Below the pieces are notes generated by a model. That model saw only the letters and a program-made list of their open reading frames with translations. It made no database searches and was not told where the DNA came from. Shown here in pieces: positions 36,101 through 44,000 of a DNA stretch of 64,000 nucleotides (position 1 is the first letter of the stretch; each line of letters opens with the position of its first letter). Source of the DNA: Elusimicrobiales bacterium (GTDB taxonomy: Bacteria > Elusimicrobiota > Elusimicrobia > Elusimicrobiales > UBA9959); the NCBI GenBank assembly GCA_028713125.1, contig JAQTOU010000003.1, positions 124,001 to 188,000 of the forward strand. The letters run 5' to 3'. The position numbers and the translations under genes are program-made.

Positions 36101-36823
36101 GTCCACGGTCGCGAAATCCATGCACCGCAGGAGCAAGCCCCCGCCGGCGCCGCCGCCGCCGGCGTCGGCCGGCCTGGTGGAGTTGCCGCCCGGCACGCCG
36201 CGCACGAAAATAGTGCCCGTCAAAGTGAAGGAGGAGGCTTCCAGATAGATAGAGGCGCCGCCCTGGCCGCCGCTTCCTCCTGTCTGCGTCCCGGAGCCGC
36301 CGCCCCCGCCCCCGCCGGAGCCGGGGAAAATGGAGCCGGTAGAGACCGGCAGGGTGCTGTCGTCATAAGCGGCGCCGCCGTCTCCCAGCACTCCGTCCGA
36401 GCCGCTGCCGTTGCCGCCATCTCCGCCGTAGCCGCCCCCGCCCCCGCCCATATTAGTATAGGCGCCTATGCCCGGGCCCCTTCCGTCGCCGTCTCCGCCG
36501 GGCTGTCCCGGATCGCCGCCTATCCCGCCGACCTCGCCGCGGCCGGATCCGTTCAGGAGGCCGGGTATGGAGATGGTGGAGGCGAAGATGACCAGGGGCG
36601 TGGCAGGGGTCACGAAGACCGTGGTTCCCGCATTTACCTGGAAGAGCCCGACATTAGTGAAGACGCCGCTGAGGACATCGTTAGGCGAGCAGGGAATAGA
36701 ATTGTCAGCCGTGCTTCCGGGTCCGCAGATAAGATTCTGGCCAGCCAGGTCCCTTCCGGAGATAGTGGCCGCTCCGGCCGGGGCCGGCAGCGTCAAAAGA
36801 TAAGCGAGGAGGAGGCGTATCAT
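30116..36823 (-). CDS. Giant secreted fibronectin-III protein with glycine-rich N-terminus and CTD-like end
   Basis: The product is 2235 aa. The signal peptide (RLLLAYLLTLPAPAGA) precedes a domain with long Gly-rich stretches to about residue 320. About nineteen Fn3-like modules follow, each with an NTTYYARVRAxN-type strand. Twelve of them form two copies of a six-module super-repeat (1698 bp each). The C-terminus (PYNWPNPFDP ... LKLFTLEGDLVYEK) is a FlgD/T9SS-type sorting domain. ATGA overlap links its start to the stop of the PorV-TPR gene, which is therefore upstream and translationally coupled. It is probably a long surface fibre or adhesin. No enzyme motif is visible. Confidence 0.85.
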   Translation of the reverse strand: MIRLLLAYLLTLPAPAGAATISGRDLAGQNLICGPGSTADNSIPCSPNDVLSGVFTNVGLFQVNAGTTVFVTPATPLVIFASTISIPGLLNGSGRGEVGGIGGDPGQPGGDGDGRGPGIGAYTNMGGGGGGYGGDGGNGSGSDGVLGDGGAAYDDSTLPVSTGSIFPGSGGGGGGGSGTQTGGSGGQGGASIYLEASSFTLTGTIFVRGVPGGNSTRPADAGGGGAGGGLLLRCMDFATVDGVINANGGKGGDAAGGSGDTAYPGGGGGGGRVKIYYRQAAFSVAISTAGGSKGAKSGSGSEGSPHAQAGFIGAVSFATVASPPAGLEFQDIFATSITWRWTVAPDWGDAAEASRKYRLYSGTVSYRTQDRLPQLATSSDTLSATETGLLPNTAYTRYITAFTDHSDSLPSAPVSTYTLAGLPGAATSTFTALAAYSLSLNWSAGEPANPGYTIYEVNRSTDINFGGNVSASYITSLSSAPAGLAPNTTYYFRVRAINIAGLPTEFTSITYTATLAAEPADPSLAGVSSTGFNFSWNGGSNPPQTRYIAEISTDNFASLARSSSTLNAGAGFTGLAMNTLYYARVKAQNHNGLDTAFTAAVTTITNTAPPLNASVQFINLSAGALTFNWESGGNSAGTNYNPELSTSSGFSAPVSSAVTTNLNFIFTGLSVNTTYYARVRALGAGGLASLYSSPAVSTATLTLPPVTASPPFTGVFAGSFAFSWENGGNPGGTLYAAEISKDGFVSVSSAVQTSALSADFPALEANTVYQARVRAVNFAGIPGQFSSPIVSTATAISAAVNAAVPFTNLSAEGLTFSWGGGGNAPGTSYNPEISTSSDFSVPVSSGFTTNLNYLFAGLPANTTHYAHVRAVGVGGNLTAFTGTVSTVTYTLAPVITASPFTGVSTNTLTLSWSEGGNPPGTLYAAELSKNGFDALIASASTLSTSAAFSGLTPNTVYQARIRAINFLGANGPYSGPIRSTATLASDPLNSAQPFTAVSAGTATFTWADGGNPGGTAYTVELSSSGFLPGTAISSASTLALSHTFSGLLPNTTYYGRARAVNMDNVPGSYSPAEAAVTLTLPPALPAAPFSGVNSSGITFSWTGGGNPQNTVYAAELSGNGFVSVSSAVQTTSLSASYSALSPNTVYQARVRAFNFAGVPSQYSSPIVSTVTASSAPGNAAAPFPNVSADGLTFAWEDGGNPPGTNYNTEISTNSAFSAPVSSYFTVNLNYVFTGLSVNATYYARVRALGTGGLASPYSSPAVSTVTLTLPLFTAAPPFTGVFAGSFTFSWENGGNPAGTLYTAEISKDGFISVSSAARTSFTSASFSALTANTVYQARVRAVNFAGIPGQFSSPIVSTATAGSAPVNVAAPFLNLSAGGLTFAWGDGGNAAGTGYNLEFSTNVGFSAPVSSDVTTNLNYVLTGLAANTTYYAHVRAVGAGGDYTPYTGAVSTVTYTLPPAISAGPFTAISTNSFTFNWSGGGNPPGTRYAAELSGNNFDTMLASAATLSNSAVFSVLAANTVYQARVKAINFLGVDGPYSSPIRSTATLATDPLNAAQPFTAVSASTLTFTWASGGNPGGTSYTVELSSAGFAPGAAISSASTLALSQTFGGLLPNTTYYARARAVNMNNVPGGYSQVVTEVTLPLSPALAAAPFGAVTSSGLEFGWTANGNPQNTAYVAEISKDNFVSVSFSSTTLSIPAAFTGLTPNTTYTARVKAVNFAGNAGPYSSPIISTATLAMPPQSSPSSFTLRDNGLAVNWSAGDNPSGTMYEAEISTRPDFALLWASAAAAGVSANFALAANTTYYARVSARNYNGIPTSGLELGGQLTYAAAPAVSASTTTGPVSVTTFSFVNTVSTGTGGLLFYRAIWDRNATHAWNDQEQGWSALEILTTTATGNGFWFLHLRSYNSQALGYKTAEVGPFHVALSTVIPPGQPVPVPGAFTATSGITWNWPPALAFGDTAISTYVVSVGTTPADFNVLVDSEIGPLASFTLDPAANGKTYYLKVKAIDEGGIVSQYSPVSSPGVLVDRTAPDRLGAVQADREYSYDSAALFSWSASADQESGVKAYLLDLGTALNGNDLLSAKNMGLNLSSLETGLPSGKTVFSRVRAENNAGGISDYSDQGPGIPVWSLNQESPMVQPYNWPNPFDPMAGPTQLGFYLKAPAKVTLKLFTLEGDLVYEKTLAETSAGNKVWPWTGRNGMGKIAAPGGYVCVIEKKYAGKTERQQFKLAVLY
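31600..34995 (-). repeat. Six-domain Fn3 super-repeat, two tandem copies of 1698 bp
   Basis: Matching landmarks lie exactly 1698 bp apart: tggctgaggg at 32001 and 33699, and aggtaacagt/aggtgaccgt at 32461 and 34159. In protein terms, modules a-f (GVFAGSF, YNPEIS, STNTLTL, VNMDNVPG, NPQNTVY types) recur in the same order. The copies differ at many bases, so this is an old duplication of six domains (566 aa). Confidence 0.85.
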
Positions 36824-38718
36824 TTTAGCGCAGCCTCCATCTTGGCCTTAAGCTTTAAAGCCCCCTCGTTGCCAGGATCCAGTTCAAAGATACGGGACAG
36901 GGTTCTGGATGATTCCTGGTATTGCTTCTTTAAGTACTGGTCCACCGCCACATAATAAAGTCGCTCAGCTTCTTTCTTGAGTTCGGGTTTTATTTTGATG
37001 TGGACGGCGCTGCGGGCGGCTTTTAATTTCTCGCTGATCCCGGGAGCGGCGGGGGCCATTTGCAGTATCGCCTGGTAGGCCGCGACGGAGGCTTTAAAAT
37101 CTTTTTTTTCATCTTCGAGGGCGGCCTGCGCGGATAACTGCTCCACCTTTTCCCTTGTTGCCTGGTCCAGTTCCGCAAGAAGCGTTTTTGTCCGCTCATT
37201 GGCGCCGTCCGCCGCCAGCGCTTTTTTGGCTTCGGCGACGGCTTCGGCTAAAAGACCCTGTTCCCTGAAGCTCTGCGCGCGGGCCAGGAACTGCGAAACC
37301 TGGACGTCCAGGATCTCCTTCTGCGCCCGGGCGAGCATTTCCTGCTCCTGGGTCCCCAGGCGGGATTTTATAGTTTCAATAGCCTGCCTGGCCTCTTCGT
37401 TGGCGGGATCTACCTGGAGCGCGGCTTTCCAGTATTCAAGGCTGATAAGGATATTTCCCTGCTGGTACTGCTGCCTGGCCAGGATGACCGAGCTCTCGGA
37501 GATCTGGCTGCTGAACTGCCGGGCGGCTTCGGCCTTGAGCTCTTCAAGCTTCCCCTCTACCTGCTTATTGGAGGGGTCCAGAAGGTCCGACTTTTCCAGG
37601 TTGCCGATAGCCGCGGCCAGGTTGCCCTCTTTGGCCGAATTAAGTCCTTCCAGGTAATAGCTGCGGGCCAGGCTCCTGGCCTCCTCCTGGTCCAGCCTTT
37701 TCATGCCGCGTCTGATCTGTTCGGCCCTCTCGGGGCCTGTCATCCCGAATTTAAGCGAGAAAGAGATCATGTGGCTTGCCTCTATCTCGTGCATCAGGAC
37801 CGCGTAATCGAACTGGTAATTGGTGAACTGCGCCCCGGCGCCCAGTGAAAGGCCTTTGGCCTCCAGCCCGGCGCGGATGGCGAACTTTTCCAGGTATCGG
37901 AATTCCGAACCGATGCCCGGGTGGAACCTTGAGGCATAATAGTTGGACCGCGCGGCCAGAAGGGTTTTAAAATCTTTGCCGACAGGGAGCGCGTAAGCCG
38001 GAGAGACATCTATCACCCTCGGAAAAGTAACCGCTTTGGACACCAGGGTGACCGATGGCTTCATGATATTCCTGACTACGAGGCCCAGGGAAAAACCTTT
38101 CCCGTTGCGGTAGAGCAGACCCGCGTCGGCCCCGGAGCCGGAGCCGCTCACGGTATCTATCCTCTGGACGATATTCTTTACGCCGAAGCCGACGCTGATC
38201 CGCCCGGGAATACTGCGGGTCTGGATCGCGGGGATCGTGAGCGCCCAGCCCAGCTGGAACATGGTGTTCGTGATGGAGAAAGCGGTCGGGGCGTCATAAG
38301 GGGCCTCCCGCTTCTGGAAATTGCCGCTGCCCTGGCTGGTGTACCCGGCCCCGATCGCGCCGAAGCTTTTCAGGGGCATCCCGTAGCCGATAAAATCATT
38401 GCTGGTCCCGCCGAAAAGAGTGATATGGTTGATCGTCAGTTCCGGTTTTGTGAGCATGGAGAGGCCGGCCGGGTTCCAGTAGATCGCGCTTGCGTCGTCG
38501 GCTATGCCGGCAAAGGCGCCGGCGAGCCCAAGGGCGCGCGCGCCCGCCCCCTGCCTGGAAAAAGAACCCGGCAGGCCGCCATCAGGCTGCGCCGGGACGC
38601 CGGGGGGGAAAATCGACAGAGAGGGGCCGAGAATACAGGCGGCAAGAAGCATCCGGCCTTTACCACTGAAGGAAAGGCGGCTTGTCCGCGAAACTTTTTC
38701 TTCGCCTGTATGCGGCAT
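36820..38718 (-). CDS. PorV-like outer-membrane protein with C-terminal TPR region
   Basis: The product is 632 aa. The signal region (LLAACILGPSLSIFPPGVPAQ) is followed by a PorV/PorQ-like barrel (RALGLAGAFAGIADDASAIYWNPAGLS, ~55-340) and by ~290 residues of helical TPR-type repeats with coiled-coil stretches. The real start could be the internal Met at 38652, closer to the signal peptide. Its stop overlaps the start of the giant Fn3 gene (ATGA), so the two are made together. A barrel with a periplasmic TPR arm fits a secretion shuttle or assembly factor for that protein. The function is inferred from this pairing. Confidence 0.8.
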   Translation of the reverse strand: MPHTGEEKVSRTSRLSFSGKGRMLLAACILGPSLSIFPPGVPAQPDGGLPGSFSRQGAGARALGLAGAFAGIADDASAIYWNPAGLSMLTKPELTINHITLFGGTSNDFIGYGMPLKSFGAIGAGYTSQGSGNFQKREAPYDAPTAFSITNTMFQLGWALTIPAIQTRSIPGRISVGFGVKNIVQRIDTVSGSGSGADAGLLYRNGKGFSLGLVVRNIMKPSVTLVSKAVTFPRVIDVSPAYALPVGKDFKTLLAARSNYYASRFHPGIGSEFRYLEKFAIRAGLEAKGLSLGAGAQFTNYQFDYAVLMHEIEASHMISFSLKFGMTGPERAEQIRRGMKRLDQEEARSLARSYYLEGLNSAKEGNLAAAIGNLEKSDLLDPSNKQVEGKLEELKAEAARQFSSQISESSVILARQQYQQGNILISLEYWKAALQVDPANEEARQAIETIKSRLGTQEQEMLARAQKEILDVQVSQFLARAQSFREQGLLAEAVAEAKKALAADGANERTKTLLAELDQATREKVEQLSAQAALEDEKKDFKASVAAYQAILQMAPAAPGISEKLKAARSAVHIKIKPELKKEAERLYYVAVDQYLKKQYQESSRTLSRIFELDPGNEGALKLKAKMEAALK

Positions 38719-38796
38719 TGTATTGGCCGGCCGACGCTGATATCCCGCCTGCGGATATAGCGGATCTCTCCGGGCCCTCCTTGACTGGAAACGCGC

Positions 38797-39948
38797 TTAG
38801 GTCTTGCCGGCCAGCGGCCCGGGACCGTTCAAGGGCAGTTCGAACCAGAAGGTGCTTCCTTCTCCTTCTTCGCTGTCAACCCCGATCTTGCCGCCGTGCG
38901 CTTCCACCGCCATCTTGCAGAAGGTAAGGCCGAGGCCGGTGGAATATTTCTGGCGGCCGGCCGGGAGCTCCACCTGGGCGAACTTCTCGAATATCTTCTG
39001 CCTGTATTCGGGCGCGACGCCTGCCCCGTTATCCTTGACGCTCAGGCAGACTCTGTTGCCGGAGGACTCGATCTTCAGTTCGATCAGGCCGCCGGCTCTG
39101 GGCGAGAACTTTATCGCGTTGGCCAGCAGGTTCTGGATGACCCTGAAGATGATATCGCAGTCCGCCATTATCAATGCCGGTTGCTTCGGCGGGGTAAAAC
39201 TGAGCTGGCGTCCCTCCAGCACCGGCTTCAGCCCGGGGGTGACCTCCTGGAGGATCCGGACCAGGTCCCATTCCGCGAGCTTGAGCTTCATTTTGCCCTC
39301 TTCCATCTTGCTCGTGTCCAGTACATCGCCGATTATATGGATCATCTGCTTCGCCGATTTCATCGCTTCGGCTATGTAGCGGGTGTGGTCCGGAGAGAGG
39401 GTTCCTCTCGTGTTTTCGCCGATAAGCTCGAGGAAGCCGTAGATGCCGGCCAGCGGTGAGCGCAGGTCGTGTATGATCATGTGCACCAGTGAGTCGCGCA
39501 GTTTTTCAAGGTCGCGCAGCTTATCGTAGTTCTCCTGCAGCTGGCGTTCTTTCCGGCGGAGCTCCAGTTGCGTTTCTACGCGGGCCTCTACTTCCTCGAA
39601 CTGGAAAGGCTTGGTGATATAGTCCACGCCCCCGGAGCCGAAGGCTTTTACCTTGTCCATGGTCTCGCTGAGGGCGCTCAGGAAAATAACCGGGATATTT
39701 TTTAATTTCTCGTCGGCCTTCAATTCGGCGCAGACTTCATAGCCGCTCATTTCAGGCATATTGATGTCCAAAAGGATCAGGTCGGGGGGGTCATTGCGCG
39801 CGGCCTGCAGCGCCAGCTTTCCGCTGACGGCGGCGCGGACCCTGTAGCCCCGTATTTTCAGCATTACGCTGAGCAGTTCCAGGTTCGCGGGCGTGTCGTC
39901 CACCATCAGAACGCTCGGCGTGGTCAGGGAAGAAGTTGGTTCATTCAT
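38797..39948 (-). CDS. Response-regulator/histidine-kinase hybrid (REC-HisKA-HATPase)
   Basis: The start is ATG 39948 (MNEPTSS) with AAGGAAAAC upstream, overlapping the end of the HD-GYP gene by 8 nt; the ORF track's start lies 19 codons earlier. Receiver (VLMVDDTPANLELL, LILLDINMPEMSG), HisKA (MIIHDLRSPLAG) and HATPase (NLLANAIKFSP, DNGAGVA, STGLGLTFCK) are intact. It is a close paralogue of 27540. It is the last gene of the chemosensory cluster and may take phosphate from, or compete with, the multi-PAS kinase. Confidence 0.9.
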   Translation of the reverse strand: MNEPTSSLTTPSVLMVDDTPANLELLSVMLKIRGYRVRAAVSGKLALQAARNDPPDLILLDINMPEMSGYEVCAELKADEKLKNIPVIFLSALSETMDKVKAFGSGGVDYITKPFQFEEVEARVETQLELRRKERQLQENYDKLRDLEKLRDSLVHMIIHDLRSPLAGIYGFLELIGENTRGTLSPDHTRYIAEAMKSAKQMIHIIGDVLDTSKMEEGKMKLKLAEWDLVRILQEVTPGLKPVLEGRQLSFTPPKQPALIMADCDIIFRVIQNLLANAIKFSPRAGGLIELKIESSGNRVCLSVKDNGAGVAPEYRQKIFEKFAQVELPAGRQKYSTGLGLTFCKMAVEAHGGKIGVDSEEGEGSTFWFELPLNGPGPLAGKT

Positions 39949-41074
39949 GACTGTTTTCCTTCGGGCCCGGGGCGTTCGCCTCCGTGCCGCCGAATATCCC
40001 GGCAAAATCCGATTCTATACCCCTGAAGGCGGCTATCACCGCCGGGTCGAAATGGGTGCCGGAGTTTTTTAAGATGATCCCGCTGCTTTTCTCATGCGAA
40101 AAAGCGGGTTTGTACGGGCGTTCCGCCCGCAGGGCGTCATAGACGTCCGCCACGGCCATGATCCGGGCTGCCAGGGGGATCGCTTCTCCCGCCAGCCCTT
40201 CCGGGTAGCCGCTGCCGTCCCATTTCTCGTGGTGCGACCGGGCGATGTCTATTCCCATATTGAGGAAGCCGCTCCTGGGATATTTGCCGCGCGCCGTCCG
40301 CAGCGTGTTCGCCCCGATGACCGAGTGCGTTTTCATGATCTCCAACTCCTCCGGGGTGAGTTTGCCCGGCTTCAGGAGTATGCTGTCCAGGATGCCGACC
40401 TTGCCGATGTCGTGCAGGGAGGCCGTGTGATAGATGCTTTCGATAAAACTTTCCGTTATGCTGCCCGTGTGCCCCGCATCCTCCCGCATTTTTTTCGCCA
40501 GGGCCCTGGCGAAGTTCCGCGTGCGCTCGATATGGGCTCCCGTGGCGTCGTCCCTGGATTCAGCCAGCTTGGTAAGCGCGATGATGGCCGCCAGCTGCGA
40601 GTCGGAGATCTCCGCGACCTGTTCTTTAACCAGGTCTTCCAGGTGCAGGTTGTGTCTTTCAAGTTCAAGCTGCATTCTCCGGAGGCGCAGGTGGGTTTCC
40701 ACGCGCGCGAAGACCTCCTCGAACTGGAAAGGCTTGGTGACGTAATCGACGCCGCCCACGCCGAAAGCTTTTACTTTATCCATCGGTTCGCTCAGCGCGC
40801 TCAGGAAAATAACCGGGATGTCTTTCAGCTCCGCGTCGGCTTTCAGGCGCCGGCACACCTCGTAGCCGTCCATCGCGGGCATGTTGATATCCAGCAGGAT
40901 AAGTTCGGGCGGCTCGTTCCGGGCGGATTGAAGCGCCAGTTCCCCGCTGAGGGCGGCCCTTATTTTGTAATGGCTGTCCTTCAGCATCCCCGAGAGCAGT
41001 TCCAGGTTCGCGGGCATATCGTCCACGATCAGGATGCTGGGAACGCCCCGCCGGCCGGCTATGTTATCTTTCAC
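39941..41074 (-). CDS. Receiver-HD-GYP cyclic-di-GMP phosphodiesterase
   Basis: The GTG at 41074 (VKDNIAGRRG) has AAAGGA nine bases upstream and lies 5 nt after the stop of the multi-PAS kinase, so I prefer it to the overlapping ATG at 41131. The receiver (ILIVDDMPANLELL, LILLDINMPAMDG, YVTKPFQFEEV) is followed by an HD-GYP domain with HDIGK, an HHE zinc/iron triad and WDGSGYP. RpfG-type proteins of this design hydrolyse cyclic-di-GMP when phosphorylated. Its position right after CheB and the hybrid kinase makes it the likely output of the chemosensory cluster. Confidence 0.9.
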   Translation of the reverse strand: MKDNIAGRRGVPSILIVDDMPANLELLSGMLKDSHYKIRAALSGELALQSARNEPPELILLDINMPAMDGYEVCRRLKADAELKDIPVIFLSALSEPMDKVKAFGVGGVDYVTKPFQFEEVFARVETHLRLRRMQLELERHNLHLEDLVKEQVAEISDSQLAAIIALTKLAESRDDATGAHIERTRNFARALAKKMREDAGHTGSITESFIESIYHTASLHDIGKVGILDSILLKPGKLTPEELEIMKTHSVIGANTLRTARGKYPRSGFLNMGIDIARSHHEKWDGSGYPEGLAGEAIPLAARIMAVADVYDALRAERPYKPAFSHEKSSGIILKNSGTHFDPAVIAAFRGIESDFAGIFGGTEANAPGPKENSHE

Positions 41075-41078
41075 GCGA

Positions 41079-44000
41079 TCAATCCTTTCCCAGCAGGTTG
41101 AGTATGCGCTGCGTATCGAACTTGCCTGCAAGCGCGCGCAGCGCCCCGGCCAGGCGGCTGTCCAGCGCTTCCACGCGGCCGGTCAGCTCGAGCAGGAGAT
41201 GGAAGTCGCCGTTAATCGCGGCTTCGCGAAGCTGGGCGACCAGCTCTTGAGGCAGGGCGGCAAGAGCCCCGGGCTTCAGCGCCGCGGTTGCTTCGGCCGC
41301 GGCGGCCGCCGCCGGGCCTTCTCCCTCGTAAACATATTCGGCGTTCAGAAGGTCCCGCATCTTCTCGAAGAGTTCTACTTCCCTGAAAGGCTTGAGGATC
41401 AGGGCGTCCGCCCCGGCCCCGCGAGCGTCCCGGTTTATCTCTCCGAAGATGCTGGCGGTCACCGCGACTATCTTTACCTCCTTGCCCCCGGCCAGCACAC
41501 GGATGCGGCGGATGGCCTCGTAGCCGTCCATCACCGGCATCCGCAGGTCCATCAGTATGATCTGCGGCCGCCACTCCTCGAACTCCTTGATAGCGTCCAG
41601 TCCGTTAACCGCCTGGCGGAGGTCGAAGCCCGCGGGGCCGAGCAGCTGGGCAAGGAATTCCCGGTTATCTTCCTTGTCGTCTACGACCAGCACCTTATAG
41701 CGCGGTTGGCCCGGCTTGAGCCCTTTCACCTGGCGCGGCTGGACCTTCCCGACCGCGGCGGAGGGCGACGCTTCCGTCATTGCGACGTCGAAGCTGAAAA
41801 TACACCCCTGGCCGGGCCGGCTTTTAACCGTGATATCCCCGCCCATAAGGCGCGTATAGCCGCGGCTTATCGCCAGCCCCAGCCCGGTTCCGGTGCCGCC
41901 GGCGCGGCCCGCCTGCGCCTGTTCGAACGGGTGGAACAGCCGGGCTAATTCCTCGGGCGCTATGCCAGGCCCCGTGTCTTCCACTTCGGCCGTCAGCTTG
42001 AAACCCGGCTCTTTTTCCGGCCTGGCGCTCAGGCGCAAAGTGACCGCGCCCTTCTGCGTGAACTTTAAAGCGTTGCTTAGCAGGTTAAGCAGGATCTGCC
42101 GGAGCTTCCCCTCGTCGGCCAGCACCGAGCGCGGGAGTTCGCTGCTCCTTTGCACCACCAGCTGCAGGCCTTTGTCCTCCGCGCGCTGCCGCATCATCTT
42201 TTCCACATCGTCTACGAGCGCGTGCAGGTCGAAGGCGGACGGGTTCAGCGTCGTCCGGCCGGATTCCGCCTTCGCCATCTCCAGGATATCGTTTATCAGC
42301 GCAAGCAAATGTTCGCCGCTGCGGTTTATGGTCTCTATCTGCTGTCTTTGTTTGGGCGTGGCCTCAGGGTCGCGCCGCAGCAGCTGTGAAAAGCCAAGTA
42401 TGGCGTTCATTGGGGTCCGTATCTCGTGGGACATATTTGCGAGGAAGGCGCTCTTGGAGCGGTTCGCCACCTCGGCGGCTTCTTTGGCCTGGCGCAGTTC
42501 GGTCTCGAACCGCCTGCGCGCGGTGATGTCCTCGATCGACAGGAGGATGATGCGCTCTTTGCCCAGCACCCGCTGGATCTGCCGGGCGTTCAGCAGCATG
42601 ATGCGGCGGCCGATGTCGGCGAAGTCGTGCTCGACCTCGTAGTTGTCGAAGGTCGCCTTCTGGGGCAGGATGGTCTCCAGCAGCTCCCGGAGCTTCGGGA
42701 TATCCCACTGCTTATTGCCCAGGTCATAGATCAGCTGCCCGACGGTCTCTTCGGGGTTCACTTTGAAAACTTCATAGAAGGAGCGGCTGGCCGAGACCAC
42801 CCGCAGGTCCTGGTCGAGCGAGATGAGCGGTTCGCGCACGGTATTGATGATGCTGTCCGAGTATTCACGGGCGGCGTCTTCCGAGATCTTGGTGGCCGCC
42901 AGCTCTTTGCGGGCTTTTTCCAGCCCGTCCTCGATCTCCCTGCGCTCGGTGATGTCTTCGATGGACAGCAGGATGATGCGCTCTTTCCCGGAGGCCCTTT
43001 GGATCTGCCTGGCGTTCAGCAGCATGATGCGGTGGCCGATATCGGCGAAATCATGCTCCACCTCATAATCATCAAAGGTCGCCTTTTGCGGAAGTATGGT
43101 TTCAAGCAGCTCCCGGAGCTTGGGGATATCCCACTGTTTATTGCCCAGGTCATAGATCAGCTGCCCGACGGTCTCTTCGGGGTTTACTTTGAAAACTTCA
43201 TAGAAGGAGCGGCTGGCCGAGACCACCCGCAGGTCCTGGTCGAGCGAGATGAGCGGTTCGCGCACGGTATTGATGATGCTGTCCGAGTATTCACGGGCGG
43301 CGTCTTCCGAGATCTTGGTGGCCGCCAGCTCTTTGCGGGCTTTTTCCAGCCCGTCCTCGATCTCCCTGCGCGCGGTGATATCCTCGATAGCGAGCAGGAT
43401 GACCCGCTCTTTCCCCGAGACTCTCTGGATCTGCCGGGCGTTCAGCAGCATGATGCGCCTGCCTACGCCGGCGAAATCGTGTTCCACCTCGTAGTTGTCG
43501 AAGGTCGCCTCCTGGGGCAGGATGGTTTCCAGCAGCTCCCGGAGCTTGGGGATATCCCACTGTTTATTGCCCAGGTCATAGATAAGCTGCCCGACGGTCT
43601 CTTCGGGGTTCACTTTAAAAACTTCATAGAAGGAGCGGCTGGCCGAAACCACCCTTAAATTCTGGTCGAGAGAGATCAATGGTTCGCGCACGGTGTTGAT
43701 GATACTGTCGGAGTATTCGCGGGCGGCGTCTTCCGAGATCTTGGTAGCGGCCAGCTCTTTGCGGGCTTTTTCCAGCCCGTCCTCGATCTCCCTGCGCCCG
43801 GTGATGTCCTCGATGGCGAGCAGGATGATCCGCTCTTTCCCCGAGGCTCTCTGGATCTGCCGGGCGTTCAGCAGCATGATGCGGCGGCCTACGTCGGCGA
43901 AGTCGTGCTCGACCTCATAGTTGTCGAAAGTGGTTTCCTGGGGCAGGATGGTTTCCAGCAGCTCCCGGAGCTTGGGGATGTCCCACTGTTTATTGCCCAA

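Noticed and set aside
35900-36955. 351-aa plus-strand ORF opposite the Gly-rich start of the Fn3 protein
   Set aside because: Its Ala/Arg/Gly-rich composition is what the antisense of Gly-coding GC-rich DNA gives. No ribosome site.
38703-38730. Seventh copy of the composite element upstream of the PorV-TPR gene
   Set aside because: TACAATGCCGCATA on the minus strand resembles the box, but no -10-like hexamer is at 25 nt and the site overlaps the annotated start region.
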